From Halichondria panicea (Eukaryota; Porifera; Demospongiae; Suberitida; Halichondriidae), in the NCBI RefSeq assembly GCF_963675165.1, contig NC_087389.1, forward strand, positions 4,696,620 through 4,760,619: DNA of 64,000 nt, given 5' to 3'. The position numbers and the translations under genes are program-made. Positions within the stretch are counted from its first letter, which is position 1, and each line of letters begins with the position of its first letter. The notes beneath the pieces are model-generated. The model was not told the DNA's origin, ran no database searches, and saw nothing but the letters and a program-made list of their open reading frames with translations. Shown one piece after another: positions 1 through 13,012 of this stretch.

Positions 1-679
1 ATCATGTACACTGTTCGCATACAAACACTCCATTTTTTCTGTACACCTTAGGCAAAAGACATCAGTAATGATATGGACGAGCGGATCGATATGTTATTAC
101 TAGACTATCATGCAAAGGTTTGATGTATGATGGGTACTGATACTGATTATCACATAGGTGACCTCCAAAAAAGAAAAAAAAATTAGGAGACACTTGAGGA
201 GATTTATTATTATAGCAGTTGCTTTCTGCGCATGATCATCTGGAGAGCCTCACCCACAAAACCTGCAAAACAGTATACAGCAGCCCTACCCCTCTTTTCT
301 AACCAAAGAGTTTGATCCTATAGCGATAGACGGACAGCATAGTTCAGGAGCAGCAACCTTTAAAATCCGGGACATTTCAGGTAAATAGCAATTTCCGGAC
401 AGGACACAGGACAGAGCCTCCAAATCCGGGACTGTCCCGGGAGTTTTAAAACAGTTGGCACCTATTTTATCATGTTGATATTCATATAATTATAGTATTC
501 ATCTATTTTGGGATGCACCTAGCCTCAGTCCCAGGCCGATTAAGATAATTATGGCCTGGTATCTATGCATTGGGTGATAGTAATACGCAAGCCTAACATA
601 GGCGTGGTTCGTCCACGCGCATCTACTATATATACATGTTGATATTGTATGGTAAAGCAGCTTACCTGTGGCTTATGCC
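1..679. other. Intergenic, no gene seen
   Basis: AT-rich DNA with no convincing exon. It holds a short inverted-repeat relic near 514-570, one member of a dispersed family whose ends read like TAGCCTCGATTCCAGGCC (others near 1008, 14453, 39707, 56037 and 59989). A GC-rich patch around 365-440 repeats the word 'atccgggac' and includes a small palindrome. Confidence 0.5.
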
Positions 680-911
680 CTCTATTTCGTTGTCGAGAAG
701 GCTTGCACACGAGTCTGAGCTATGCAGAAGAGGCTCTCAAACGATGATGCCTGAGCTTGGTTCCTGTACAGGCTATAGCAAGTCTTTTTTTGCTTCCAAC
801 TGCAAAATAACCCGACCATGCATACGACCATGCATACGACCATTGTAGAGGTAAAAGAGAGCCTCTTCTGGCTTCAGACTAGTGTCAGCCTTCTCGACAA
901 CGCAGTAGAGA
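680..911. repeat. Inverted-repeat element (MITE-like)
   Basis: Two arms of about 55 bp, 680-736 and 857-911, are imperfect reverse complements (shared cores gttgtcgagaaggct and agaagaggctct). They enclose about 120 bp without coding potential. The size and long arms suggest a small nonautonomous foldback or MITE copy. No clear target duplication was identified. Confidence 0.6.
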
Positions 912-1069
912 GTATGAGCCAATTAAGCTTCACAAGAACTGTCACAACGTAATTGTTAAAATTAGCTCATGTGCACTGTCACCCATGCATGCATGCAATA
1001 GACACCAGGCTGTATTTTAATTGGCCTGGATTCGAGGCAAGGATGCACCTATGTACAGGCATGTTATAT

Positions 1070-2038
1070 CAGGGGCGTAGCTTAATGGTTTCCTAGTTGC
1101 CCAGAAACCCCCTTGCTTGCTGAAAAATGGGTGGGGCTGATCATGTGCTGAAGTTAATATTGACCACGAGTAGATTAATATCCAGTCTGTATTTATTGTG
1201 CCTATTAGTTACCTTCTGCAATCCAAGATAAGAGACCAAGATCAGCCCAGTTCCTCTACTACTGCTCAGAGTCAGACTCCAGACTGTATTTTACAGTGTA
1301 TACTGCTAATGGCTGGAGACTAGCAAGAGTATGGATTGATATCTAGCCTGGATTTATTTCAATGCCTATTATTAATACTAGTTTAGCTTCTGCAATCCAA
1401 GATAAGAGACCTGATTGTCAGCCCAGTTCCTCTACTGCATGCTCAGACTCCAGACTGCATGTATATGCAGTCTCACCACAATCTGATTCTCAGCCACCAA
1501 CCTCAGAGCTCATGCCCACTGTCAATGTCAATGGTACTGATCTCCTGGTAGTATATTTGTACTTACAACTATAAAGTTTAGGAGATGAGGCCGAGGAGAA
1601 CTGAAGCTGCTGCTAAGGCCACTCCAAGTGACACTCTGGTTTCTGGTCCTAAAGTTTTTCTAATTGCATGCGGGCGGGCGGCTTTTCTCATTATGTCATT
1701 ATCAATTTCACCTTATGAATCTCATTATTTTGCAAATGAATATCATTATCACACTATTTTGTACCACATGGACCATTATGCGCATGCGTAGAAGAAATAA
1801 TGGGATAGAAATCCAATAATGAGATAGAAATCCAAGAATAAAATCTGATGCGGGCGGTGGACCAGAAACCAGAGTATCACTTGGAGTGGCCTAAGACTTA
1901 TCAGCCATAAGGGGTGTAACCGGCATAATTAAGGGGCGCGGCACCGGAAGTGGGCGTGGCCTCAAAAAATTTTGCGGCGCTATCGCGCCGCCTTATTTCT
2001 TCAGAAACCCCTTTAGTAAATGTCTAGCTACGCCCCTG
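1070..2038. mobile_element. hAT-like nonautonomous DNA transposon, CAGGGGCGTAG ends
   Basis: A 969-bp element. It starts CAGGGGCGTAGC and ends with the inverse GCTACGCCCCTG. The same 7 bp, gttatat, flanks both ends (1063-1069 and 2039-2045), a good candidate target-site duplication. Inside are a diverged direct repeat (about 1197-1290 and 1361-1460) and a nested inverted repeat (1613-1649 with 1858-1895). No transposase ORF is seen. The same termini bound the element at 56439-57101, which keeps a hAT-like transposase N-terminus. The superfamily is inferred from the ends and that relative. Confidence 0.7.
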
Positions 2039-2930
2039 GTTATATAGTAGTGGCAGATTTGCAAAGCCCAACCCTGGACACTTGTATAGGTTGGGAACCA
2101 CTGCAATGTCAGGTTTTATTCCATCGGTACTTATAGTCTTAGGGTGTGTATGGCTAAGCATGAATATGATATCCTAAGTGGGCGGAAACCGCTAGATTGC
2201 TACTGCAAGAGAGTCAATTGTGCATGCTAATTGACTTCAGTTGGTGTATTCCTTGCTTAAGCTATGAAGAGTGTTGCACAAGATATTATGTTACTAAACA
2301 ACTGTAAAAAAACTATCTCTGGCTTACTAGGGTAAAATATAGTTCAGCAGTGCTGCATGTATGCACCAGCTCAGCAAAAGTGATCGTGTCGTATTAATGT
2401 GATAAGTGAACGATTATCCACTGCTGTTTTCAAAGCCTTGTCGCTTAGTTTCATTGACCCTGTTAGTTGCTTCAATGTTTATATAATTATACTGCTTCAT
2501 TTTGTACTGCTTCATTTTGTACTGCAATATCTGCATGGTTGTGAGACGCCAACTACCGAAGATTAGCACTGTAGTGCTGTGTTTGTTGCAGCAGTATAAT
2601 TATCAAACAAGCTATAATAATGTGTACAGTAATCCGGCTTTCTGAATTATGGTCCTCTCGATAATTATACTGGTCATTTCTTTCGGCACGGATTGCTAGC
2701 TTGATCATTACTATACATAAAACTCGCCCTGAAATGCGGCCACCTCGCTATTCCGTGTACTGGTGGTATATATGACATTTTGGGTGGTTTGATAGAATAT
2801 AGAGAGCATAAAAGTAGCGATTCATTATCCTCGTGACATAGCTGCAAAATTAGTCAAGCTATTTTAGCCGCGGCTACTTTCTAAAAGGCAGCCACCACAT
2901 AATTATGCTGCACTGGGTGACTGGACCGCC
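2039..2930. other. Intergenic, no gene seen
   Basis: About 0.9 kb of AT-rich DNA between two transposon-like elements. No exon, RNA gene or strong repeat could be supported by eye, apart from short local repeats such as the duplicated 'actgcttcattttgt' near 2490-2520. Confidence 0.45.
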
Positions 2931-2984
2931 GTATACTACGGTGGCCCTGAGTAGTTCACCTTAGCTACTTGATAGTTCATAGCT

Positions 2985-3277
2985 ATAGATGGGCGTGGCC
3001 CGCCTCCAAAAAGGGAGACGGGTTGCAGCCCTATCTAGCATTCGTTCTTGCATTACGTAAGCAGTCTGCATTCAGGAATGCATGTGCACCAATCAGATTG
3101 TATATCCCTTACGTAATGCATTTCTGTTGGCTTCCCAGCTCCTCCTCTTCTCTGCAGCAAGCTGAGCTCTGTGGTTATAGGCGCGGCTAATATTATCATA
3201 GTTAGTACGCGATGCAGCAGAACGAATGCTAGATAGGGCTGCAACCCGTCTTACTTTTTGGAAGCGGGCATCTACCT
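2985..3277. repeat. Nested MITE with about 45-bp terminal inverted repeats
   Basis: The arms around 3005-3049 and 3225-3265 are near-perfect reverse complements sharing a long core that includes gacgggttgcagccctatct. The interior (about 170 bp) is noncoding. It lies inside the larger 2931-4886 element, so it inserted later. Confidence 0.65.
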
Positions 3278-3497
3278 TAGCTATTTCGAAGTTGACCTCT
3301 GAACTGTATCCTTTCACACAAGAACACACTGGAGACCAACTTACTATAGCTAGCAACTCAGCTTGATTGATCGTGATCTGTAGTTACTATACATAGGCTG
3401 ATTCTGGGCAAGGCTCTCTAATGCGCATGCTCATTACTTATAGGAAAAGTGATGATCTTTTTATGCCTCGGTGCGCATGCGCAAGCGAGGTATACGG

Positions 3498-3532
<35 letters not shown>

Positions 3533-4545
3533 CCGCTACAGCTGCTCAAGGATGAATCAAGTGCAAGTAAGAGTTTCTATAGGCTTCTAGTCATGTTTAT
3601 TTTAATTTGTGATTTGGATTTACAAAATAATGCTTCGTTCTCGAGTTATGCTTAGTTTTGCTTACTTGGAATGCCATTGCAGCCTTTTCAGATGAGTCCA
3701 TAGCAAAACTTGTTCACCGAGTGTTACTACTCTACTTAGTAGTTAGCTCTGCACTAAAACGCTAGCTATTGGTAGCTGCAAGAGTGAGCAGAGAGCTGCA
3801 AGGCTCTGCTAACTTGCAGCCATTAATTTTAGACTTGAACTTTTGGCATCGATCGTTTTTAACAACAATCATGGTTGATCATTACCCACTATTAGGTTGA
3901 TTGCATGCAGCAATTAAAGATGTTCATCATGATAATTATTATCAATGTGTGTATAAAAGCTAGCTATTAGGTAGTTTTATGTTATGTAGCTTTGGCACCT
4001 CCACCGAGGCATCAGCACCCGCGGTGCTTTCATTTTTAACTGTTTTGGAACCTCCCTCTCAGCATTCCTGGATCCACCACTGCTAACAGCAATGCCAAGA
4101 CGAGAGTACCACACTTGATTCATTTGGAAGTTACATGTTATCAACAAATACAATACTAGCTAGGCAAATCAAATAGAGCTAGGATTAAGATACCTTTTTC
4201 TTCTCTTCCCCCTCCCCCCTCTGAGAAAAAGTCTGGTCCCCAGACTAATACAATACATGCAGTTCAAGTTGTCCACTTTTATATCTCCTAATCCCATCGC
4301 AGCACAAGAATTCTGTACTATACAATGGTTCTGGTGTGGTACTCTCGTCTTGCATTGCTGTTAGATAATCCTCAGTACCTGTATATGTACATGATGTAGC
4401 TCTCATTATTGATCTCTAGTCGCTCGCGCTATGTAGAGTATGGCTACAGCAGCATTAATTAGAATTAACATACAGTTCAAAGGTTAACTGCGAAGTAGCT
4501 AAGGTAGGTAAACTATCCAGTAGCTGAGGTAGGTAAACTGTCAAG

Positions 4546-4755
4546 TACCATATAGCGGGTAATTTTCGGGGGACAAAATATTCGTGGTTCAGCAATATTG
4601 AGACATTTCGTGGGTAATATTTTTGTGGTTGCTGCTTGGATTGTAGGTAAAGTTAGCCAAGGTCGCTTCATTCATGGGTAAAATATTCGTGGTCAGACCT
4701 CCAACCACAAAAACCACAAATATTTTGCCCCACGAAAATTACCCGCTATACGGTA
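4546..4755. repeat. MITE of the 'tatagcgggtaattttcg' family
   Basis: The ends read tacc(a/g)tatagcgggtaattttcg and its reverse complement, about 22 bp each, around a 165-bp noncoding core rich in words such as 'attcgtgg'. Related ends occur near 22739-22926, 33720-33881, 50700 and 55730-55910, so this is a dispersed family. Confidence 0.65.
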
Positions 4756-4914
4756 GCTAAGGTTGTTGAACTACCAACTTAGGTAGTTGAACTATCAAGT
4801 AGCTAAGATAGGTGAACTATCAGGTAGGTGAACTACTAAGTAGCTAAGGTGAACTACTAGTAGCGCTCAGGGCCACCGTAGTATACCCTTAGCTATACAT
4901 AAAAATCGTATTAA

Positions 4915-4972
4915 ACAAAGCAGGTGACTTGCGAATGTAATTATAAGTACATTTGCAACTCACCTGCTTTGT
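4915..4972. repeat. 25-bp hairpin just upstream of the first ankyrin-ROCO gene
   Basis: 4915-4939 and 4948-4972 are reverse complements at 23 of 25 positions, with an 8-bp loop. The hairpin sits about 50 bp upstream of the start codon at 5023. A possible splice acceptor (tttcacag) ends at 5012, so the hairpin may fall in a 5' intron or promoter. It could be a small MITE or a regulatory structure. Confidence 0.55.
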
Positions 4973-5022
4973 CGTGTTTACGTCATATGACTATACTCGT
5001 TTGCTTTCACAGGGGTTGAATA

Positions 5023-8000
5023 ATGGCTATTAATACCAAGTATCAAAACCTTTTTGAATTCTGTATCCAAGGGGATCGGATTGGTTTAGCTGATTACATC
5101 ATTACTAATAGTTGTAACCCAAGTGCGTACGACGCTCGAGACATTAATGGACGAACAGCTCTTCATATTGCATGTCAGCATGGACACTTGTTCACTGTAC
5201 GCTCATTGATAGAAGTGTTTGGTTGTTCATCTACGATTGTTGATAAATCAGGGAATCTTCCTTTTCATGTTGCTTGCTTATATGGTCACTTGCCCATTGT
5301 GGACTATCTGTTTAGTCTTGTTGCCAACGAAGACATTTCTACAGCTGTTTTCCAGACTGACTCAGAAGGAAACAATCTACTTCATAAAGCATGCCAGTCT
5401 GGATCAGTCTCTACTGTTAGATACATTCTACAACTTGTTGGCTATCCAAAGAAAGATCTAATCTGCAAGAAACTCAACTTATACCAAGACAGCATTTCTG
5501 TGTATAATGCTGCTTCTATTGAAACAACCTCTTTATGCCAGGTGCAGTCAGTAATCAAGTGTATTACAAAGCAAAATACTCTAGGTGACACTCCAATCCA
5601 TGTAGCGTGCCGCCATGGTCATCTGAAGGTTTTGAAGATTTTTCAAGTATATTTTCCTTATAGTAATTTGCTGGAATCTCTATTTCTTATTGCTATAGTC
5701 TGCAATAACATGAGTATAATTAACTATTTCAAAGCTCTTAAGAATACGACTGTCTTAGATTTCAATTCTGAGGAACCAGGACTCTGCAAATGTGAGAAAA
5801 TAGATTCTCGTCAAAGATTCAGATTAATAACTTCGTTGGGATTGCGTGAAGACAGAGAATTATTCAGAGACAGAACCATGTACAGACGTAAGAATGTTCA
5901 TCCAATGGAAAGCGCAATCTGTGAACGTTGTCAAGATAGGTTAACAGTACTCAGTATACCAGCTTTTAATAGGTCTACATCAATGGGCCACTGCCCTTTT
6001 TGTAATGAAAAAGGTAATTATAAGAGAGAGTTTAGTTTTCATTGTGAGTCGTGTTCTTCAGTTTTGGCTAGTGATAAAATTGTAAGAGTGAACTGCTTAC
6101 TATGTAAATCGTTAAAGCTTACATTGTCGGCATTGGAAGACCCAGCCCACCTCCGTTTAGTTCATCCCTTACAGACTCATAAGCATCCAAAAGGACCCTC
6201 CCAAGCTGCAGCGTTATGTGGAAATCTGGAACCTTACCGGCAAGCACAAATGATGTTTTCTTCCACAGAAAAATATCTTTTTCATGCTGCGTGCATTTCT
6301 GATAATGTGGAGCTAGTTAAGCACATCATGGAAACATTAAATGTTGGTATTAATGAACTTGATTCAGAAGATAATACTCCTCTACATGTGGTATGTGAAT
6401 GGGGGTCTTGTAAGGTCTTTTCATTCCTCTTATCTTTTAGTAACCTCCAAATGACAAAGATTAATAAATTTGATCAGACTCCACTTTCACTTGCTGCTAA
6501 ACACTCAAGAATTGATTTTGTCACCAAACTCTTAGAGTGTGACATCAAAAATGATGGAAATTCTTTCCACCTTGCATGCGGTACGGGAAACATCGACCTT
6601 GTTAAGGATCTAACACAATGCAAGGATGATACACTGATCAATCATGTAGATAAGTATGGGGAAACTCCTATATTTGATGCTTGCCGTGGTGGACATCTAG
6701 AGTTGATAAAATTTCTTGTTACGAAAGGCTGCAACCCACTATTTATAAACAAACAAACTAAAGAAACACCCATTCATATTGCATGCAGAATGAACAGACC
6801 TGATATTCTTGAAGCATTGTGTCAATCTCAGCTGATAAATGAACAGTCTCTAGAATCAAACATCTGTGGTATTTCTCCAATCCATCTGGCTATTGAAAAC
6901 AATTGCTTTGAATTAATTCAAATTATTGTTAAATATTGTTCAATTAATCTGAACCAACCTATTAATGAGAAACAAGCAACGTTGGTACATTGTGCAGTCC
7001 AAATGGACGATATAGGATTGATCAACTATCTTCTCCAACAACCGTCTGTAAATTGGAATGCACAAGATAGCGACGGTAACACAGCTCTTCATTTGGCGTG
7101 TATTGATGAAAATTATGCTATTGTGAAGCTGGTTGCATGTGAAATGAAGCACGTTGACTCTAGCTCCTCAGCTGTGCCACTGCATTCCAATGTTTGCTCC
7201 GCAGTATCTCAAAATAATGTCAGAAAATCTCCTTTACACTTGGTTTGTGAATCCGAGAATACTGTCATCCTAAAGCATCTACTAGGGAAACTCCCCAAAG
7301 CTTGTAATTTGGACAAACTCGTTGATGCTGATCAAAATACAGTCCTGCATGTTGCTGTCAAGACTGGATGTATCGACACAGTTGTACTTTTATCAGAGAT
7401 TACTTCATGTACATGTAAAAACTCTTTAGGTGAAACACCAATACATATTGCATGTGGAAGTGGTAACCTTAAAATAGCATGTATTCTTTTTTCCAAAGCA
7501 ACTGATGCCGCTGTGTATTCCAAGAATGGAGATTCTTACTTGCATTCAGCCTGCCGAGGAAAGTCACTGGAGATTATTAACTTTTTGCTGAATAAGAGTC
7601 GACTCAACTGTCCCAGTCTATTTGTTGCCAATGAACACGGAAATACTCCTCTTCATGTAGCTTGCTTGCTAGGTAATGCTGAAATGATAAAGTTGCTATT
7701 ACCTCATTGCTCGAATCAAATTCGAAGTCTAAACAGTCAGAATCACACACCATTTTGCTGTTTGCTGATAGGTAAACATCCGAATGTCATTATGGATCTC
7801 TTGTCATCGAAAAAGATGGATGATAAATGGTGTACAGACGCTCAGCCAATGCTTCATTCTGTTGTCATATTGTCATCCAGTGAAAGGGTATATGAACTTA
7901 CAACGTTTCTTTTATCTGGAAAGTATTGCGACCCTTCAGCGTGTGACAAAAATGACAATACCATTTTTCACAGTTTCATACTTCGATTCTCAATGAGTAG

Positions 8001-11000
8001 CTATAGACAACCAAGCTACGTCTACTATTTTTCAAGTGATAATAATTTAAAACTATGGAATTACCTTCTAGAAATTCTTGGATCTGAGATAAACAAACAA
8101 AATATAAATGGTGACACACCTTTGCATATGCTATGCAATATTCATAAAAGATCCAGACATGGTGGGAATAACTATTCAAAACTAATGATTGAAAGATTGC
8201 TTGCTCATGCTGAAAGCAACATCAACAAATCTCTAACATCCAGAAACAAACTAGGCAAAACTCCCGTTCAACTTGCAAACAAACAAGTTATGAGGCTACT
8301 CATTCCATATGGAGCGAATCCCGAAGACGTTTACTTTGAATTTGGTCCCATACTAGACAAATTCAAACATGAGCACCCCCTAAAACCTTCAATGAAAATA
8401 ATAGTTGTAGGTAACTCTACAGCTGGTAAGACAACTCTTGTAAAAGCCATAGAACAGCTCGAGTTGAAGCAAGGTAGCACACCAATCGAAAGTGTTGGTG
8501 GCCCAACTGCAGGAGTAGAAACAATTGGACTGGAGAGCCCAGACTTAGGAGCTGTAAAATGTCATGATTTTGCAGGACAACCTGAATTTGAAAGCAGCAA
8601 TTCAGCTTTTCTAGAGAACTCAGTGTCTCTCGACCAATCTCCAATTTTCTTACTACTTGTCGATGTTAGTAATGACCTTGATGTAATAGAAAAGCACACT
8701 CGATATTGGTTTACATTTATACAGAATCATGCACCCCAACAGCTTGAAACACCACCCCATGTAATCATTCTTGGGAGTCATAGTGACTGTATTGATACAG
8801 CTCAACACAAAAACATTGAGAAGTGTTTAGCATCTGCAATTCAAAGCGTTCATTCAACTAATTTTCATGTTATTGGTCCATTTCTACTTGACTGCCGTAA
8901 AGTGGATACTAAGTTGCAAAAATTGAGCAAGATGTTAGCAAAAAGCTGCTCAAGCTTGAGAAAAACAGTTGATATTGACATCCGGTGCCACATTTTGTTT
9001 GCTTATCTATCGGAATGGTTCGGTTCTAAACCAGCTGTAAAATTTTGTGATATTCAAGATAGAATAAAGTCCTTGACCACTACGCTGTCGTGTGCATGCA
9101 CTATTCGCCAGCCAAATTTTTTTGAGATCAGTTCACATTCTGAATCACATGATGATATTCTTCCCTTCACTAAGGAAACGTTATTAGAATTGCTAAAAAG
9201 CCTTCACGCCGGTGGACATATACTATTACTAAATACAGAACCTGCAGAAGATTGTTGGGTTGTAATGGACAATGATTGGCTATTTGAAAAAGTGAATGGC
9301 ACCCTCTTTGCTCCAATGTCCTTTGATACACCAAAGCTACCAACAAACACTGGGGTGGTATCAGAAGATATGCTTATTTCTCTGTTTGGGCAGGTTGATA
9401 TCGACTTAATAACAGCATACACGGTGTATTCAGAGTTTTGTCGGAAGATTGAAGACCCAGTGACGCTAAATCTAATTGAAGGAGGCTGTACATCAGAATC
9501 GCAGAGTTTTGATCACGAAGAAGACCCACCTTTTATTTCTGACAATCCTGCTGAAGCAGAAGAAATTTTGAGTACTTCAGGCAACGAAGCATCAGACTCA
9601 ATTACTGCTCAAAAAAACTATTATTTCTTTCCTGGTCTAGTTAAGTGTGAGCGACAAGCTGATGTGTGGTATGCCAGCTCGCCTGCAAGCTTTAATTTTG
9701 GGTGGTACTTACTTTGCAATAAGAACAGCTTTTTGGATCCACGGTTTCTTTACGTACTTTTACTTCGCTTAACATTTACTTTTACTGCTTCTACCAAAGG
9801 CTCATCTCAACACGATCTAGTACGTAAGTGCAATATATGGAAGAATGGTATTCACTGGAGCACAACACGTGGTGTAGAGGTTTTGGTCGAGGTCATTGAG
9901 CAGAATACTGCTGTACTACTTTTGGTAAGGTGTTTAAAAGATCATGAGATAGAAGGAGTTAAGTTGCGATCTCAGGTAATTAACATGATCCTTGAAGCAA
10001 AGGATCAGTTCTGCTCAAAAGCTAGAGTTACAGAAAACATTCTTGCTGAATGTTTCCAATATCCTCAGAATTTCCAGCTGAAAATTCCTATTCTTGACAT
10101 TGCACAATCTATTGCCAAGGCACATGTCTGTGTTGTCGATTCAAGAAACAAGCCACTAATGTTAAGGGACCTTCTTTTTTTCGATCCATATCTTCAGATT
10201 GGGGAAAAGCTGATAGAAAAATTGTGGTCAAAGGAATGTTCAGAAGAAGAGGTACCATCTATCTTCCTGTTTGAATTATCTGAGGCACAGAGCACACTTG
10301 TGCATCAGATTAGCAAGCTTCTAGGTGTTCCTCAAAGTGATGTTGATTCATATACTAGGCAAAAATGGGAATCCGAACCTACTAAATTACTTCTCCATAT
10401 CTATGAATTATGGAAGGTCAGACAAAAAAAACCATGTTACGAGAATCTTCGCAAGGTTTTTACCTCACACAGCATCTTCTGTGGTCGGAACCCACTAGTA
10501 AGTTCTAACCCAACATACATAACCTTAATAATAATTATATACATGCATGCATGCTATTATAATAATACATTAATTGTATAGGAAGTGATGAAAGATGTAC
10601 CTCTGGACAAATCCATGTCATCTGATCAGATGCATGTACATGCCAAACCTCAATTAGAAGCGTGTATATACAGTGACCAAAGCCCTACTTTAAAGGCAAG
10701 TGCTATATATGCACATGCTAAACGTTGAACATTAAATGTTTGCATGGTCGATATATAATTATGCAAACACTTGTTATTTATTCATAAGTATAATTATAAT
10801 TAATATACAGACTTTCACAGCTTGTGCAGTATACAATGAAGCCAAGCCACGCACTGGATCTCATTTGCTGATAGGTGCGTAAAATGAGTTTTACGGCATT
10901 TTATTAGCTATAATTATAATGTATGTTAATATGGAGCAAAATTTGGCCGAGACTTGTATATTTTTCCTTGTAGTAAACCCGATGTTGGAAAACGTATCAA

Positions 11001-11434
11001 TTAAGCATCTTATAAGTATTACATGGCAGAGCGATCAATCAGGAAGAAGTACCTCTGATTGCGAATTGTGTATCCTAAGGGATGCTTCATGTTCCTGGGA
11101 GAAAATTGCAGAGACCCTCGAATTACAGCCACTTATGTTTAATTCCGATCCTCACACCCGAAAGCCACCACAGGATTGCACAAGTGACGTATTCAAGTGG
11201 TGGCTTACTCATGACACAAGTTATGATAAAACATGGACAGGTTTACACCGCCTTCTAATTGATTCAAACATGCCTGCTTTGGCCGAGCAACTTTATGAAG
11301 CAATTAACAGTCCGACCAGCTCAGCTCTCAGAGGAAGTCCCTTCAAGAATTCACCAAAGCCGTACACAAAACGTTCAACATCATCTCAACGAAGAAAGAA
11401 GAAATCATCAATATCGGGAGCTTCCAACTTTTGA
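5023..11434 (+). CDS. Ankyrin-ROC-COR-Death protein, copy 1 (DAPK1-like without kinase)
   Basis: Four exons in phase: 5023-10497, 10582-10695, 10811-10874, 10974-11434, giving 2037 aa. Seen: about 4-5 ankyrin repeats (residues 25-225); a cysteine insert with four CxxC pairs at residues 300-361 (CERC, CPFC, CESC, CLLC); a long second ankyrin array (about 420-1110); a ROC GTPase with P-loop GNSTAGKTT near 1130, DFAGQ near 1182 and GSHSD near 1250 in the G4 position; COR region to about 1800; a Death-like domain at about 1888-1985 (WEKIAETLEL ... ALAEQLYEAI); and a basic tail with QRRKKK. Intron 2 begins GC, not GT (AAG|GCAAGT). The ROC-COR-Death order matches DAPK1, known for death signalling, but no kinase is present. 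Likely cytosolic signalling ATPase/GTPase-type receptor (inference). A 5' noncoding exon is possible. Confidence 0.88.
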
Positions 11435-12404
11435 AGTCGTTACACACACATTCTAGTTATCCTGTTACACACTGATTTTATGCCTCCGGACAGATATTTT
11501 GTATGTAGTTGCAGTCATGTGTTCATCCATTGCACCTTAGCTACTTGCTTAATACAATACACACCCTCTTCAACTACGCTATAGTTTTATCTGTTGTAAC
11601 AATTGCCTTTCATTTCCGTGTGCATACTTGCACGTAATTAGTCATCACAAGCTATAATAAATAGTATAGTTAGTCATTATTTTTGTGTTAGTGATTTACT
11701 TACACGTACAATAATTATAACTGACAAAATTCCATCACACAAATCAAAACAGTGTTTATTAAATCGAAGTCATGTAATTCTGAAATTTCGTCGATTAAAA
11801 GACATTGCATAAATTTCCCGTAGGAGGATGTCAATATATGTAGTCCTCTGCTTGTACATGCATTCATGCAGCCACAGCACTTTCATGGTAGTACGTACCG
11901 TATGTGTGTTATTACACCGACAGTACGGTATAATGGGCCAAGGGGCCCTAAAAAATTAAAGATCGAGGCCACCGCTAATTATATATACGATTGTGTCACT
12001 GTGCATGTCTATACGTTTATACCTTGGATCTGATCTAAGTGTGCCTTAATTTGTGAATTCCATGCATTAGCGTTAGAAGTACGCAAAAAGCTTCTTAGGT
12101 TTAGCTTGCCTTTTCTCCTATTTAATGATACATATAATTATACAGATTTGGCACATGTAAATCATGGATTCATGCACTCGCCACTAAGACATTGGTAACT
12201 GTGGCATGCACTCCTTGGATCTCTACTGCTCTGCCTCTAGATCTGCTCCTGGAGCTTGTGAATGTAGGTGTAAGCATGTGGTGGAGTAGGTGTGGTGTAC
12301 ATGAAAGAGTAGACCTACAATCTACAAGCTCTGACATTTGAAGGTTAATTCCCTTGGAGCCCATTGGCTGTGTGTGCATACATTACAGTGTGTAGTTGTT
12401 ATGC
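11435..12404. other. 3' flank of copy 1, no gene seen
   Basis: AT-rich DNA after the copy-1 stop codon. A stretch near 12270-12360 resembles 24205-24290 (shared 'gtggagtaggtgtggtgta'), so the left edge of the duplicated upstream unit probably lies here. No exon could be supported. Confidence 0.45.
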
Positions 12405-12899
12405 CACGAATGCTAAATTGTTATCTCAGAATCTTGCTATTATTATTCATTAAGTATACTCTCTAGCCAGTCCCACATCCGAACGGAAGGGACTGATAAT
12501 TATTATAGATTGTTACTCCGGTGGAATTTTAATGACTTGTGTGACATCATCATGTGGTTTGTACAGTGGTCAATATTGTGTAACTATCAGTTGCATGCGT
12601 GGGTTATGTAGGGGGGGATGAACTGTTACGTAAAATATTGAATTCTTAGTCTTAGATGTTGTCCGCCTCCCCCCCCCCCTGTGGGTTATCCTAACCTAAC
12701 AACGTGCTCCATACTAAATATGTCACATGGCGTTGGTTCTGCTCTCGGATTGGTCATTAATTATACCAGTTAGGTAACAGCACTACTCTCTGATAGGCAA
12801 TCTACCAGTCCCTTCCCTTGCGGAGGAGAGATGTGAGATTGGCTATAGCGAGTCTAGTTTGGGAACATTTTCCCATGAGGAAAGAGTACGTAGCATCAA
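12405..12899. repeat. Duplicated upstream segment, copy-2 side
   Basis: This stretch closely matches 26515-26900 in the same orientation (shared blocks such as 'gtgacatcatcatgtggttt' and 'caacgtgctc'). The second copy lies directly upstream of ankyrin-ROCO copy 3, so this is the ancestral 5' flank of copy 2. Here it is separated from the copy-2 start by the insertion at 12901-16653. It may contain promoter sequence. Confidence 0.75.
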
Positions 12900-13012
12900 G
12901 GGCGTATACAGAGAAGAAGGCATGCAAACCGCAACTTACCCTATTCTCAGAATCATCCGACTTCGTATTGAGCTATTTTTAGAACTGCCCACAAAAACGC
13001 CCACGCGTAACC

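Larger units (their letters stand above)
2931..4886. mobile_element. 1.96-kb DNA element with 21-bp perfect TIRs, nested insertions
   Basis: Positions 2931-2951 and 4866-4886 are perfect 21-bp inverted repeats (core actacggtggccctgag). Just inside each end lie clustered short motifs of the type 'tagctaaggtgaactac', inverted on the left (2952-2983) and direct on the right (4490-4545, 4755-4860). Such subterminal repeats are typical of transposase binding regions. At least two smaller elements are nested inside (about 2985-3277 and 4546-4755), and a GT microsatellite lies at about 3500-3528. No transposase gene is visible, so it is probably nonautonomous. It ends 136 bp upstream of the first ankyrin-ROCO start codon. 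Confidence 0.65.
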
